NCBI RefSeq assembly: GCF_900199435.1 | Contig: NZ_OAML01000003.1 | Span: forward strand, 1,195,166-1,259,165 | Source of the DNA: Pygmaiobacter massiliensis | Lineage (GTDB): Bacteria > Bacillota > Clostridia > Oscillospirales > Ruminococcaceae | Reading direction: 5' to 3' | DNA: 64,000 bases | Shown: positions 31,476 to 40,481 of the stretch, in pieces | How positions within the stretch are numbered: the first letter of the stretch is position 1 | Layout: each line of letters opens with the position of its first letter | Program-made: the position numbers and the translations under genes | The notes under the pieces: model-generated | The model's database searches: none | Told to the model about the DNA's origin: nothing | Seen by the model: only the letters and a program-made list of their open reading frames with translations

Positions 31476-32108
31476 ATGCAAAAAGGTATTATCGGCAAGA
31501 AGCTGGGCATGACTCAGCTGTTCGATGAAAAGGGCAAGGTTGTTCCTGTCACTATCATCGAGGCTGGCCCCTGCGTTGTTGTCCAGAAGAAAACCGTTGA
31601 AAGCGATGGCTATGAAGCTGTGCAGCTCGGTTACGGCGACATCTCCGCAAAGAAAGTCAGCAAACCTGCGAAAGGTCACTTCGATAAAGCAGACGTTGCT
31701 CCGAAGCGCACCCTCCGCGAGTTCCGCCTGGACGACATCTCTGCTGTTGCTGTTGGCGACATCGTAAAAGCAGACACCTTTGCAGCTGGCGACCACATCG
31801 ACGTTGCAGGCTTCAGCAAAGGTAAAGGCTACGCCGGCACCATCAAACGTTGGAACGGCCACCGTCTTCGTGAGTCTCACGGCACCGGCCCTGTGGCACG
31901 CCACGCTGGTTCCAACGGCTCCTGCTCGACCCCGAGCCGTGTCTTTAAGGGCAAAAAGCTCCCCGGCCACCTCGGCGCAGAGCGTGTGACTGTGCAGAAT
32001 CTCACAGTCGTCAAAATCGACACTGAAAATAATCTTATTGCTATCAAGGGCGCTGTGCCCGGTGCAAAGGGCAGCATTGTTACCCTGAGCGATAGCGTTA
32101 AGGCGTAA
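31476..32108 (+). CDS. rplC: 50S ribosomal protein L3
   Basis: A 210-residue L3 that starts MQKGIIGKKLGMTQLFDEKG and ends in the usual beta-barrel tail. The long internal loop that reaches the peptidyl-transferase centre (GTGPVARHAGSNGSCSTPSR) is intact. The 107-base gap after rpsJ is longer than most in this run and includes a small hairpin (CTCTC..GAGAG). TTAGGAGG precedes the ATG. Confidence 0.97.
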   Translation: MQKGIIGKKLGMTQLFDEKGKVVPVTIIEAGPCVVVQKKTVESDGYEAVQLGYGDISAKKVSKPAKGHFDKADVAPKRTLREFRLDDISAVAVGDIVKADTFAAGDHIDVAGFSKGKGYAGTIKRWNGHRLRESHGTGPVARHAGSNGSCSTPSRVFKGKKLPGHLGAERVTVQNLTVVKIDTENNLIAIKGAVPGAKGSIVTLSDSVKA

Positions 32109-32122
32109 AGGAGGAAAGCAAA

Positions 32123-32746
32123 ATGGCGAAATTTGATGTTATGGATATGTCCGGCAAGAAAGTTTCCACGATCGAGCTTTCCGACGCCATCTTCGGCATT
32201 GAGCCCAACGAGCGCGTTATGCATGCGGCAGTTGTCAACTTCCTCGCTAACCAGCGCCAGGGCACTCAGAGCACCAAGACCCGCAGCGAAGTTTCCGGCG
32301 GCGGCGCAAAACCGTGGCGTCAGAAAGGCACCGGCCGTGCTCGTCAGGGTTCTATCCGCTCTCCGCAGTGGACCCACGGCGGCATCGCACTCGGCCCCAA
32401 ACCCCGTGATTACAGCTACACCCTGAACAAAAAGGTGAAACGCCTTGCAATGTTCAGCGCGCTGTCCGCAAAGGCAGCCAGTGGCGACCTCGTCATCGTC
32501 GACAAATTCGATGTTACCGAGTTCAAAACCAAGACTGTTGTCAATATGTTGACTGCAGTTGGTGCTACCGGCAAAAGCCTGATCGTTGCTCCCGAAGTTG
32601 ACCAGAAGCTCGTCAAGAGCGCAGCAAACATTGCTGGCGTGAAGACTGCTGTTGCAACTGCGATGAACGTTTATGACGTCATCAATGCTCGCAAACTGGT
32701 CATCAACGTGGATGCCGCGAAAAAGCTCGAGGAGGTATTCGCGTAA
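32123..32746 (+). CDS. rplD: 50S ribosomal protein L4
   Basis: A 207-residue L4. The internal loop that lines the exit tunnel and meets macrolides (EVSGGGAKPWRQKGTGRARQ) is of normal sequence. In enterobacteria L4 represses its own operon through the leader; whether it does so here is open. It is 14 bases after rplC and its stop overlaps the rplW start (TAATG). Confidence 0.97.
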   Translation: MAKFDVMDMSGKKVSTIELSDAIFGIEPNERVMHAAVVNFLANQRQGTQSTKTRSEVSGGGAKPWRQKGTGRARQGSIRSPQWTHGGIALGPKPRDYSYTLNKKVKRLAMFSALSAKAASGDLVIVDKFDVTEFKTKTVVNMLTAVGATGKSLIVAPEVDQKLVKSAANIAGVKTAVATAMNVYDVINARKLVINVDAAKKLEEVFA

Positions 32747-33042
32747 TGAAAGTTGCAGCACAGGACATCATTCTGAAGCCCGTCATCACCGAGGCTTCCA
32801 TGCAGAACATGCAGCAGAAAAAATACACCTTCAAGGTGGCTACCTTTGCAACCAAAGTCGACATCGCTCGCGCTTGCGAAGAGCTGTTCGGCGTTAAGGT
32901 AGAGAAAGTCAACACCATCAGCGTGCGCGGCCGTTTCCGCCGCCAGGGCGCTAACGCAGGTTATACCGCTTCTACCAAGAAAGCGATTATCACCCTTGCG
33001 AAAGACTCCAAAGGCATTGCGTTCTTTGAGAGCATGGTCTAA
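32746..33042 (+). CDS. rplW: 50S ribosomal protein L23
   Basis: A 98-residue L23, which lies at the tunnel exit and is the docking site for trigger factor and SRP. The family start DIILKPVITEASMQNMQ and the loop VNTISVRGRFRRQGANAGYT are clear. Its ATG shares a base with the rplD stop, so the pair is translationally coupled. Confidence 0.96.
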   Translation: MKVAAQDIILKPVITEASMQNMQQKKYTFKVATFATKVDIARACEELFGVKVEKVNTISVRGRFRRQGANAGYTASTKKAIITLAKDSKGIAFFESMV

Positions 33043-33135
33043 TTTTAGACCCGCGTTGACTTGATAGAAAGCGCACGACGCTTTCAAGTATGGGGCATAT
33101 GACCCCGCGAAGCTCATAAGGAGAGTGAAATAGTA

Positions 33136-33969
33136 ATGGCCATCAAGAAGTACAAACCGACTACACCGGGCCGTCGTGGTATGACGGTCACCGATTACTC
33201 GGTTCTTTCTAAGGTCGAGCCGGAAAGAAGCCTGCTCGAGCCGATGAAACACAAAAGCGGCCGCAATAACACTGGCCGCATCACCGTTCGCCATCACGGC
33301 GGCGGCAACCGTACCAAGTACCGCGTCATCGATTTCAAACGCAAAAAGATCGACATGCCCGCAGAGGTCAAAACCCTCGAGTATGACCCGAACCGCAGCG
33401 CTTTTATCGCTCTGATTCAGTACGAAGACGGCACCAAAAGCTACATCATCGCACCGCACGGCCTGGCTGTCGGCGACGTTGTTGTTAGCGGTGTGCATGC
33501 TGACATCAAACCGGGCAACTGCCTGCCGTTTGCTAACATTCCCGTTGGTACCATCATCCACAACGTTGAGCTGTACCCCGGCAAAGGCGCACAGCTGGTT
33601 CGTTCCGCTGGCAATCAGGCTCAGCTGATGGCAAAAGAGAACGGCTATGCACTGGTTCGTCTGCCGTCCGGCGAGATGCGCAACATCCCGCTGAACTGCG
33701 TGGCAACCATCGGCCAGGTCAGTAACATCGACCACGAGAACGTCAACATCGGTAAAGCCGGTCGCAAACGTCACCTCGGTTGGCGTCCGACCGTCCGCGG
33801 CTCGGTCATGAACCCCTGTGATCACCCGCACGGCGGCGGTGAGGGCAAAAGCCCCGTTGGTCGTCCCAGCCCTGTTACTCCGTGGGGCAAACCCACCATG
33901 GGCTACAAAACCCGCAAAAAGCACAACCGTTCTGACAAGTTCATTGTCAAACGTGCAGAAAAAAGATAA
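33136..33969 (+). CDS. rplB: 50S ribosomal protein L2
   Basis: A 277-residue L2, needed for subunit joining and peptidyl transfer. It starts [20 protein letters not shown] and has the conserved C-terminal [22 protein letters not shown] with the essential His. The 93 bases between rplW and this gene contain only a weak inverted repeat (AAAGCG...CGCTTT, about 33069-33084). Confidence 0.97.
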   Translation: MAIKKYKPTTPGRRGMTVTDYSVLSKVEPERSLLEPMKHKSGRNNTGRITVRHHGGGNRTKYRVIDFKRKKIDMPAEVKTLEYDPNRSAFIALIQYEDGTKSYIIAPHGLAVGDVVVSGVHADIKPGNCLPFANIPVGTIIHNVELYPGKGAQLVRSAGNQAQLMAKENGYALVRLPSGEMRNIPLNCVATIGQVSNIDHENVNIGKAGRKRHLGWRPTVRGSVMNPCDHPHGGGEGKSPVGRPSPVTPWGKPTMGYKTRKKHNRSDKFIVKRAEKR

Positions 33970-33984
33970 GGAGGGGAGAGCATC

Positions 33985-34257
33985 ATGGGTAGAAGTATTA
34001 AAAAAGGACCTTTCGTACAGGCCGCTCTGCTTAAGCGCGTGAAAGAAATGAACGCCGCAGGCGAGAAGCGCGTGCTCAAAACCTGGAGCCGCTCCTCTAC
34101 GATTTTCCCGCAGTTCGTCGGCCACACCTTCGCGGTGCATGACGGCCGTAAGCACGTGCCCGTCTATGTCACTGAAGACATGGTTGGCCACAAGCTTGGT
34201 GAGTTCGCACCGACCCGTACCTTTAAGGGTCATGGCGGCTCCAAAACATCGAAGTAA
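33985..34257 (+). CDS. rpsS: 30S ribosomal protein S19
   Basis: A 90-residue S19 with the family start [20 protein letters not shown] and the conserved [22 protein letters not shown] (shortened here). S19 contacts tRNA and forms a complex with S13 in the 30S head. AGGAGGGG lies before the ATG; only 15 bases separate it from rplB. Confidence 0.97.
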   Translation: MGRSIKKGPFVQAALLKRVKEMNAAGEKRVLKTWSRSSTIFPQFVGHTFAVHDGRKHVPVYVTEDMVGHKLGEFAPTRTFKGHGGSKTSK

Positions 34258-34274
34258 GGAGGAGGATTCAAACA

Positions 34275-34613
34275 ATGGAAGCAAAAGCTAAATTAAGCTA
34301 TGCTCGCATTTCGCCTCGCAAGGTTTCCATCGTTCTGGACTTGATCCGCAACGAACCCCTTGATAAGGCGCTTGCAATTCTGCAGTACACCCCGAAGGCC
34401 GCCTCTGAGCTCCTTTACAAGCTGGTGAAATCTGCTGCTGCAAATGCGGAAAACAATTTCAATATGGACAAAAACAACCTGTATGTTGCAGAGTGCTATG
34501 TCACCCCGGGCCCGACCCTGAAAAGAGTTATGCCCCGTGCACAGGGCCGCGCATACAGAATCCTCAAGAGAACTAGCCACATCACGGTTGTTCTTAAAGA
34601 GATCGAAGGGTAA
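34275..34613 (+). CDS. rplV: 50S ribosomal protein L22
   Basis: A 112-residue L22 with the start [20 protein letters not shown] and the hairpin loop ([20 protein letters not shown]) that reaches into the exit tunnel. The loop has no insertion of the type linked to macrolide tolerance. It follows rpsS by 17 bases. Confidence 0.96.
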   Translation: MEAKAKLSYARISPRKVSIVLDLIRNEPLDKALAILQYTPKAASELLYKLVKSAAANAENNFNMDKNNLYVAECYVTPGPTLKRVMPRAQGRAYRILKRTSHITVVLKEIEG

Positions 34614-34627
34614 GGAGGTAAAACAGC

Positions 34628-35305
34628 ATGGGTCAGAAAGTTAATCCCCACGGTTTCCGTGTTGGTGTCATTAAAGACTGGGACAGCCGCTGGTTTACCA
34701 GCAAAAAAGAGTTCGGCGACACCCTCGTAGAGGACTACAACATTCGTAAAGTGCTGAAAAAACAGCTTTACAACGCCGGCGTTCCCAAGATCGAAATCGA
34801 GCGTTACAATGACGCAACTGGCACTGCCATTGTCAAAGTAACCATCTTCTGCGCAAAACCCGGCATGGTTATCGGCCGCGGTGGCGAGGAGAAAGAGAAA
34901 ATCGCTGCTCAGCTCGAGAAAATGACCGGCAAAAAAGTCTTGGTCAACATCCTCGAGGTGAAAAACCCCGACGTAAATGCACAGCTCGTTGCAGAGAATA
35001 TCGCTTCTCAGCTGGAGCGTCGTGTGGCTTTCCGCCGCGCAATGAAACAGTGCATCGGCCGTACCATGCGTCTTGGCGCTAAGGGCATTAAAGCTCAGGT
35101 CGGCGGCCGTTTGGGTGGCGCAGATATCGCCCGCTCTGAGAGCTATCATGAGGGCACCATCCCCCTGCAGACTCTGCGTGCTGACATCGACTATGGTTTT
35201 GCTGAGGCAAACACCACCTATGGTAAGATCGGCGTTAAGGTCTGGATTTATAAGGGCGAAGTGCTGAAGGGCGCTAAACCCCGTAAAGAAGGAGGCAGCA
35301 AATAA
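34628..35305 (+). CDS. rpsC: 30S ribosomal protein S3
   Basis: A 225-residue S3 with the start [20 protein letters not shown], the KH domain motif [13 protein letters not shown] and the C-terminal [13 protein letters not shown]3 lines the mRNA entry channel. Its stop overlaps the rplP ATG by one base (TAATG), indicating coupled translation. Confidence 0.97.
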   Translation: MGQKVNPHGFRVGVIKDWDSRWFTSKKEFGDTLVEDYNIRKVLKKQLYNAGVPKIEIERYNDATGTAIVKVTIFCAKPGMVIGRGGEEKEKIAAQLEKMTGKKVLVNILEVKNPDVNAQLVAENIASQLERRVAFRRAMKQCIGRTMRLGAKGIKAQVGGRLGGADIARSESYHEGTIPLQTLRADIDYGFAEANTTYGKIGVKVWIYKGEVLKGAKPRKEGGSK

Positions 35306-35730
35306 TGCTTTTACCGAAACGCGTTAAATACCGTCGCCAACAGCGCGGTCGCCTCAAAGGCAAGGCACAGCGCGGCAATAAGGTCAACCAGGGCGAGTTT
35401 GGTCTGCAGGCTCTCGAGCCGGCATGGATCACCTCGAACCAGATCGAAGCCGCTCGTATCGCACTGACTCGCTACATCAAACGTGGCGGCCAGGTGTGGA
35501 TCAAAATTTTCCCTGATAAGCCCGTTACCGAGAAGCCGGCAGAAACCCGAATGGGTTCTGGTAAAGGCAGCCCGGAGTACTGGGTCGCAGTCGTCAAACC
35601 CGGCCGCATCCTGTTTGAGATCGCCGGTGTTTCCGAAGAAAATGCTCGCGAGGCTATGCGCCTTGCTGCACACAAACTGCCCGTTAAATGCAAGTTTGTG
35701 AAAAGAGAGGAAGAGGAGGTAGCTGAATAA
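35305..35730 (+). CDS. rplP: 50S ribosomal protein L16
   Basis: A 141-residue L16, which organises the aminoacyl-tRNA site region of 23S rRNA. Recognised by [19 protein letters not shown] and the [20 protein letters not shown] loop with the Arg that is hydroxylated in some bacteria. Its last base is the first base of the rpmC start codon. Confidence 0.97.
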   Translation: MLLPKRVKYRRQQRGRLKGKAQRGNKVNQGEFGLQALEPAWITSNQIEAARIALTRYIKRGGQVWIKIFPDKPVTEKPAETRMGSGKGSPEYWVAVVKPGRILFEIAGVSEENAREAMRLAAHKLPVKCKFVKREEEEVAE

Positions 35731-35930
35731 TGAAAGCGAATGAGCTTGCAAAAATGAGCGCGGCTGATCTTGCAAAGAAACTGGCCGAGCTGAAAGAAGA
35801 GCTGTTCAACCTGCGTTTTCAGCATGCCATCAACCAGCTCGAAAATCCGCAGCGCATTAAAGCCGTCAAAAGAGACATTGCCCGTGTGAAAACTGCACTT
35901 CGTGGCATTGAGCTCAAGGACGCACAGTAA
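35730..35930 (+). CDS. rpmC: 50S ribosomal protein L29
   Basis: A 66-residue helical hairpin protein at the tunnel exit. It has [20 protein letters not shown] and [18 protein letters not shown], typical of L29. It overlaps rplP by one base and is 21 bases before rpsQ. Confidence 0.96.
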   Translation: MKANELAKMSAADLAKKLAELKEELFNLRFQHAINQLENPQRIKAVKRDIARVKTALRGIELKDAQ

Positions 35931-35951
35931 GAGAGAGGGAGGAGTTAAACA

Positions 35952-36206
35952 ATGGAGCGCAATTTACGCAAAACTCGTACCGGCGTTGTAGTGTCGGACA
36001 AAATGGACAAAACCATCGTGGTTGCAATCGCTGACCACGTCGCACACCCTCTCTACAAGAAAATCATCAAACGTACCGTTAAGTTTAAGGCTCATGACGA
36101 AAATAATGAGGCTCACATCGGTGACCGTGTAGTGATTATGGAGACCCGCCCGCTGTCGAAAGACAAACGCTGGAGACTGGTCAACATCGTAGAAAAGGCG
36201 AAATAA
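35952..36206 (+). CDS. rpsQ: 30S ribosomal protein S17
   Basis: An 84-residue OB-fold protein that nucleates 30S assembly. [20 protein letters not shown] and [19 protein letters not shown] are the conserved parts. AGGGAGGAG precedes ATG 35952. Confidence 0.96.
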   Translation: MERNLRKTRTGVVVSDKMDKTIVVAIADHVAHPLYKKIIKRTVKFKAHDENNEAHIGDRVVIMETRPLSKDKRWRLVNIVEKAK

Positions 36207-36235
36207 GCCTGTTACTTTGAAAGGAGGACGCAACT

Positions 36236-36607
36236 GTGGTACAGATGCAAACCTATCTCAAAGTGGCCGACAACACCGGTGCAAAAGAGCTTATGTGCAT
36301 TCGCGTGCTTGGCGGTTCCCGTAAGAGATATGCCAACATTGGCGACGTCATCGTCGCTTCTGTAAAGAAAACTACCCCCGGCGGCGGCATGGTCAAGAAG
36401 GGCGAGGTCGTTAAGGCTGTTATCGTCCGTAGCAAAAAAGGCCTGCGCCGTGATGATGGCTCCTACATTCGTTTCGACGAAAACGCTGCTGTTATCATTA
36501 AAGAAGATAAAAACCCGAGAGGCACCCGTATTTTTGGACCCGTGGCCCGCGAGCTTCGCGAGGGCGGCTACCTGAAGATCTTGAGCCTGGCTCCGGAATC
36601 GCTGTAA
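36236..36607 (+). CDS. rplN: 50S ribosomal protein L14
   Basis: A 123-residue L14. The start is GTG at 36236, giving [20 protein letters not shown], the exact family N-terminus; AAGGAGG lies nine bases upstream. L14 forms an intersubunit bridge with 16S rRNA. It heads the spc part of the run, but no separate promoter is evident in the 29-base gap. Confidence 0.97.
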   Translation: MVQMQTYLKVADNTGAKELMCIRVLGGSRKRYANIGDVIVASVKKTTPGGGMVKKGEVVKAVIVRSKKGLRRDDGSYIRFDENAAVIIKEDKNPRGTRIFGPVARELREGGYLKILSLAPESL

Positions 36608-36619
36608 GGAGGTTTTAAA

Positions 36620-36934
36620 ATGAGTAAAGTTCATGTTAAGACCGGCGATACCGTTATGGTTATCAGCGGCAGAGACCGCGGTAACACCGGTAAGGTATTA
36701 CAGGTCAGCCCGAAGGAAGGCAAAGTTATCGTCGAAGGCCGCAACATGGTTACCAAACATGTGAAACCCCGTCGTGAGGGTGAGCAGGGCGGTATCGTGA
36801 AAGCAGAGTCCGCGATTTATGCTTCCAAAGTTATGCCTGTATGCCCGAAGTGTGGCAAAGCCACTCGCGTCGGCCATATCGTAAACAACGGCAAAAAAGT
36901 GCGCGTCTGCAAAAAATGCGGCGCAGAATTTTAA
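36620..36934 (+). CDS. rplX: 50S ribosomal protein L24, zinc-ribbon form
   Basis: A 104-residue L24 with the KOW motif [20 protein letters not shown]. Its C-terminal half carries [14 protein letters not shown] and [11 protein letters not shown], two C-x-x-C pairs able to bind zinc. Many Firmicutes, such as Bacillus, have lost these cysteines, so this is the zinc-containing form also seen in Thermus. L24 starts assembly of the 50S subunit. It is 12 bases after rplN. Confidence 0.96.
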   Translation: MSKVHVKTGDTVMVISGRDRGNTGKVLQVSPKEGKVIVEGRNMVTKHVKPRREGEQGGIVKAESAIYASKVMPVCPKCGKATRVGHIVNNGKKVRVCKKCGAEF

Positions 36935-36950
36935 GGGAGGAGTTTAAACA

Positions 36951-37490
36951 ATGGCTAGATTGAAAGAAACTTACGCCAAAGAGATTGCTCCCGCCCTTAT
37001 GAGCAAATTTGGCTATAAGAGCGTCATGCAGATCCCGAAGCTTGACAAAATTGTCATCAACTGCGGCTGCGGTGAGGCTCGCGACAACCCGAAGATTATG
37101 GAAGCTATCCTCGGAGACCTTTCCAAGATCACCGGTCAGAAACCCATCGTCTGCAAGGCGAAAAAATCCGTCGCGAACTTTAAACTTCGCGAAGGCCAGC
37201 CCATCGGCGCCAAAGTCACCCTGCGCGGTGAGAAAATGTACGAGTTTGTTGACCGCCTGTTCAGCGTTTCGCTTCCGCGCGTTCGCGACTTCCGCGGCAT
37301 CAACGGCGACGCATTCGACGGCCGTGGCAACTACTCTTTGGGTATCAAAGAGCAGCTGATCTTCCCGGAGATCGATTACGATAAGATCGATGCTATTCGT
37401 GGCATGGACATCGTGTTCGTCACCACCGCGAAGACTGACGAAGAGGCAAAAGAGCTCATCCGTGCGCTCGGCGCCCCGTTCGCAAACTAA
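36951..37490 (+). CDS. rplE: 50S ribosomal protein L5
   Basis: A 179-residue L5, which binds 5S rRNA in the central protuberance. Typical segments are [39 protein letters not shown] and [29 protein letters not shown] lies before the ATG; spacing to rpsZ is 13 bases. Confidence 0.97.
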   Translation: MARLKETYAKEIAPALMSKFGYKSVMQIPKLDKIVINCGCGEARDNPKIMEAILGDLSKITGQKPIVCKAKKSVANFKLREGQPIGAKVTLRGEKMYEFVDRLFSVSLPRVRDFRGINGDAFDGRGNYSLGIKEQLIFPEIDYDKIDAIRGMDIVFVTTAKTDEEAKELIRALGAPFAN

Positions 37491-37503
37491 GGGAGGGTAA
37501 CTA

Positions 37504-37689
37504 ATGGCTAAAACATCCATGAAAGTAAAGCAGCAGCTTGCACCGAAATACAGCACCCGTGCTTATAATCGTTGCAAAATCTGTGGCCGCCCTCACGCTT
37601 ATCTGCGCAAATATGGCGTTTGCCGTATTTGCTTCAGGGAGCTCGCTTATAAAGGCGAAATTCCCGGCGTAAGGAAAGCAAGTTGGTAA
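37504..37689 (+). CDS. rpsZ: 30S ribosomal protein S14, type Z
   Basis: A 61-residue zinc-type S14: [20 protein letters not shown] supplies four zinc cysteines. The short form with zinc is the standard Gram-positive version. Its position between L5 and S8 is canonical. S14 is a late-binding protein of the 30S head. Confidence 0.96.
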   Translation: MAKTSMKVKQQLAPKYSTRAYNRCKICGRPHAYLRKYGVCRICFRELAYKGEIPGVRKASW

Positions 37690-37718
37690 TCTATCTACTA
37701 TAAAAGGAGGTACATGGC

Positions 37719-38117
37719 ATGCACATCACCGACCCTATCGCTGATCTGCTCACCCGTATTCGGAATGCCAGTTCTGCAAAACACTCGACAGTAGATATTC
37801 CCGCTTCTAACCTGAAGAAGGCGATCTGCCAGATTTTGTTAGACGAGGGCTATGTCAAGGGTATGCAGCTGAAAGAGGACGACAAACAGGGCGTTATTAC
37901 TGTTACGCTCAAATACGGCGAGAACAATACCCCGGCTATCACCGGACTTCGCCGGGTTTCCAAACCCGGTCTGCGTATCTACACCAACTGTGAGGATATG
38001 CCCAAGGTCATGAAAGGCCTTGGTACTGCAATCGTTTCCACTTCCAAAGGCGTTATGACGGACAGAACTGCTCGCGCACAGAACTGCGGCGGCGAAGTCC
38101 TCGCCTTTGTGTGGTAA
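37719..38117 (+). CDS. rpsH: 30S ribosomal protein S8
   Basis: A 132-residue S8: HITDPIADLLTRIRNASSAK at the start and the C-terminal STSKGVMTDRTARAQNCGGE are family hallmarks. In E. coli S8 represses the spc operon by binding mRNA near rplE; no claim is made here. AAAGGAGG precedes the ATG. Confidence 0.97.
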   Translation: MHITDPIADLLTRIRNASSAKHSTVDIPASNLKKAICQILLDEGYVKGMQLKEDDKQGVITVTLKYGENNTPAITGLRRVSKPGLRIYTNCEDMPKVMKGLGTAIVSTSKGVMTDRTARAQNCGGEVLAFVW

Positions 38118-38134
38118 GAGAGGGGAATTAGACA

Positions 38135-38680
38135 ATGTCGAGAATCGGAAGAAAACCCATCGTCATCCCGGCAGGCGTCACTGTTGCTATCGAGGGCAGC
38201 AATGTCACTGTTAAGGGCCCCAAAGGCACCTTGAATTCCACCCTTCACCCGCTCATCAAAGTTGAGCAGCAGGGCGAAGAGATCATCGTGTCTCGCCCCA
38301 ATGATGATAAAGAGGCTCGCAGCCTCCATGGCCTGTCCCGCACCCTCGTCAACAACATGGTTGTTGGCGTAACGGAAGGCTTTAAGAAAGCACTCGAGAT
38401 CCAGGGCGTTGGTTACCGTGCTGCAAAGCAGGGCCAGAACCTCGTCATGAACCTGGGTTACTCTCATCAGGTCATCGTACCTGAAACCGATGGCATCACC
38501 ATCGAAGTGCCCGATGCCAACCACATTACTGTGCACGGCATCGACAAACAGCGCGTAGGTCAGTTTGCCGCGGAAATCCGCGAGAAACGTCCGCCCGAGC
38601 CTTACAAGGGTAAAGGTATCCGCTATGTTGGCGAGTACGTTATCCGTAAAGAGGGTAAAGCCGGTAAGGGCGCAAAATAA
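38135..38680 (+). CDS. rplF: 50S ribosomal protein L6
   Basis: A 181-residue L6 built of two similar domains: [20 protein letters not shown] at the start and the conserved [20 protein letters not shown] at the end. L6 lies near the factor-binding site of the 50S subunit. It follows rpsH by 17 bases. Confidence 0.97.
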   Translation: MSRIGRKPIVIPAGVTVAIEGSNVTVKGPKGTLNSTLHPLIKVEQQGEEIIVSRPNDDKEARSLHGLSRTLVNNMVVGVTEGFKKALEIQGVGYRAAKQGQNLVMNLGYSHQVIVPETDGITIEVPDANHITVHGIDKQRVGQFAAEIREKRPPEPYKGKGIRYVGEYVIRKEGKAGKGAK

Positions 38681-38698
38681 ACGAAGGAGTGAAATAAG

Positions 38699-39058
38699 AT
38701 GGTTAATAAGCCGAACAAAAACGAAGCTCGTCTTCGCCGTCACCGCCGTGTTCGCGGTAAAATCAGTGGCACAGCCTCTTGTCCGCGCCTCGATGTTTTC
38801 CGCTCTAACTCCCACATCTATGCCCAGGTCATTGATGACGTTGCAGGCGTAACGCTCGCAGCTGCATCTACCATGGACAAAGGTTTTGAGGGAATCGGCA
38901 GCAACATCGAAGCAGCCAAAAAGGTTGGCCTCGCAGTCGCGAAAGCAGCCCAGGAGAAGGGCATCACCAAAGTGGTGTTCGACCGCGGCGGCTATGTCTA
39001 CCACGGCCGTGTGAAAGCTCTGGCCGAGGGCGCCCGTGAGGGCGGCCTTGAGCTGTAA
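38699..39058 (+). CDS. rplR: 50S ribosomal protein L18
   Basis: A 119-residue L18 that binds 5S r[23 protein letters not shown] and [20 protein letters not shown] are the typical parts. The basic N-terminal tail is of normal length. It lies 18 bases after rplF and 15 before rpsE. Confidence 0.97.
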   Translation: MVNKPNKNEARLRRHRRVRGKISGTASCPRLDVFRSNSHIYAQVIDDVAGVTLAAASTMDKGFEGIGSNIEAAKKVGLAVAKAAQEKGITKVVFDRGGYVYHGRVKALAEGAREGGLEL

Positions 39059-39073
39059 GGGGAGGATACAAAA

Positions 39074-39604
39074 GTGGCATTTGATAAAAAATTCGACAGA
39101 AGAGCCGGCAGAGGCTCCGAGGACCAGAACGAGTATATCGAGAAGGTCGTCGCAATTAACCGCGTATCCAAAACCGTAAAAGGTGGCCGTATCTTTAAGT
39201 TTTCGGCCCTCGTAGTTGTCGGCGACGGCAAAGGCAAAATCGGTTATGGTCTCGGTAAAGCTTCCGAGGTTCCCGAAGCAATCCGCAAGGGCATCGAAGA
39301 AGCTAAAAAGAACATGATCCAGGTTTCTCTGAAAGGTACCACCATTCCTCACGAGACCCTCGGTCTGTTTGGCGCAGGTCACGTTATTCTGCGTCCGGCT
39401 GCTCCCGGTACCGGCGTTATCGCTGGCGGCCCGGTTCGTGCAGTTGTTGAAGTTGCAGGCATTAAGGACATCCGTACCAAATGCGTACGCACCAACAATC
39501 CCTGCAACGTTGTTATCGCAACTATTAACGGTCTGAAAACTCTGCGCACCGCAGAGCAGGTTGCTGCAATTCGTGGCAAAACCGTTAAAGAAATCTTAGG
39601 ATAA
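39074..39604 (+). CDS. rpsE: 30S ribosomal protein S5
   Basis: A 176-residue S5, important for decoding accuracy and for mRNA unwinding at the entry site. The start is GTG at 39074 after [27 protein letters not shown] and the loop [20 protein letters not shown] are conserved. The basal spectinomycin-contact loop shows no obvious change. Confidence 0.96.
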   Translation: MAFDKKFDRRAGRGSEDQNEYIEKVVAINRVSKTVKGGRIFKFSALVVVGDGKGKIGYGLGKASEVPEAIRKGIEEAKKNMIQVSLKGTTIPHETLGLFGAGHVILRPAAPGTGVIAGGPVRAVVEVAGIKDIRTKCVRTNNPCNVVIATINGLKTLRTAEQVAAIRGKTVKEILG

Positions 39605-39617
39605 GGAGGCAGTACTC

Positions 39618-40022
39618 ATGGCAGAAGCAAACACCACTGTAGCTACTGAAGAAGTAGTAGAGAAAAAAGCGCCGGCCAAGAAGACCGCCGCCAAAAAACC
39701 CGCAGCAGCAAAAACCACCGCTGCGAAAAAGCCCGCTGCTAAGAAAGCTGCTCCGAAAAAGGACGCTGAGAAAGCACCGGCAAAGAAAACTGCAGCAGAG
39801 AAGGCCCCGAAAAAAGCAGCTGCTAAGAAAGCTGAAAAAGTCGAGGGCACCATCACTGTGAAACTGGTTCGCAGCCTTTCCGGCCGCAAAAAAGACCAGA
39901 TCGCAACTGCTACCAGCTTGGGCCTGACCCGCGTGGGCAAAGTTTCTGTCCAGCCGGATAACGCAGCAACTGCTGGCAAGATCGTCAAAATTTCCCACCT
40001 CGTCGAGGTTACCAAAGCGTAA
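39618..40022 (+). CDS. rpmD: 50S ribosomal protein L30 with a long histone-like N-terminal arm
   Basis: The last 58 residues (from about 77: [20 protein letters not shown]) are a complete L30 protein. Before them are about 76 residues made almost only of Lys, Ala, Pro, Thr and Glu, with repeats such as [13 protein letters not shown] and KAAAKKAEK, resembling histone H1 tails or the basic tails of some bacterial HU proteins. Normal L30 is about 60 residues long. The extension is real: AAGGAGG stands right before ATG 39618, the frame is continuous, and there is no usable start or ribosome site near the L30 core. It probably binds rRNA or DNA; its role is unknown. Confidence 0.93.
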   Translation: MAEANTTVATEEVVEKKAPAKKTAAKKPAAAKTTAAKKPAAKKAAPKKDAEKAPAKKTAAEKAPKKAAAKKAEKVEGTITVKLVRSLSGRKKDQIATATSLGLTRVGKVSVQPDNAATAGKIVKISHLVEVTKA

Positions 40023-40042
40023 AAGCAAGGAGGTGCACTAAA

Positions 40043-40480
40043 ATGATGCTCCATGAATTGAAACCCGCTGCTGGCGCAACTCGCCCGGCGAAACGCAAGG
40101 GCCGTGGCGCAGCTTCCGGCAACGGTAAAACCGCTGGTTACGGTCACAAAGGTCAGAAAGCTCGCTCCGGTGCAAAACGCCCGGGCTTTGAAGGTGGCCA
40201 GATGCCTCTGGCTCGCCGTCTGCCGAAGCGTGGCTTTAACAACATTTTTGCTACCGTCTACACCACCATCAAGGTCAGCGACCTGGATCGTTTTGAAGAC
40301 GGCACTGTGGTTGATACCGCTGCAATGCTCAAAGCTGGCCTGATCAAAAAGGTCAACGATGGCGTAAAAGTCCTTGGCAACGGTGAAATCACCAAAAAGC
40401 TGACGGTAGAGGCCGCTGCCTTTACTGCCTCCGCAAAAGAGAAAATTGAGAAGGCAGGCGGGAAGGTAGAGGTGAAGTAG
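40043..40480 (+). CDS. rplO: 50S ribosomal protein L15
   Basis: A 145-residue L15: [20 protein letters not shown], the glycine-rich [20 protein letters not shown] and [20 protein letters not shown]. Two ATG codons in tandem (40043, 40046) can serve as start after AAGGAGG. Its final bases hold the ribosome site for secY, whose start comes one base after the stop. Confidence 0.96.
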   Translation: MMLHELKPAAGATRPAKRKGRGAASGNGKTAGYGHKGQKARSGAKRPGFEGGQMPLARRLPKRGFNNIFATVYTTIKVSDLDRFEDGTVVDTAAMLKAGLIKKVNDGVKVLGNGEITKKLTVEAAAFTASAKEKIEKAGGKVEVK

Positions 40481-40481
40481 T

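Noticed and set aside
32671-34284. A 537-residue open frame on the minus strand across rplD-rplV
   Set aside because: It is antisense to four unmistakable ribosomal protein genes, has no ribosome site and resembles no family. Codon bias of highly expressed genes leaves the opposite strand open.
37979-39382. A 467-residue minus-strand frame across rpsH-rpsE
   Set aside because: Same reason: antisense of ribosomal genes with no start signal or recognisable motif.
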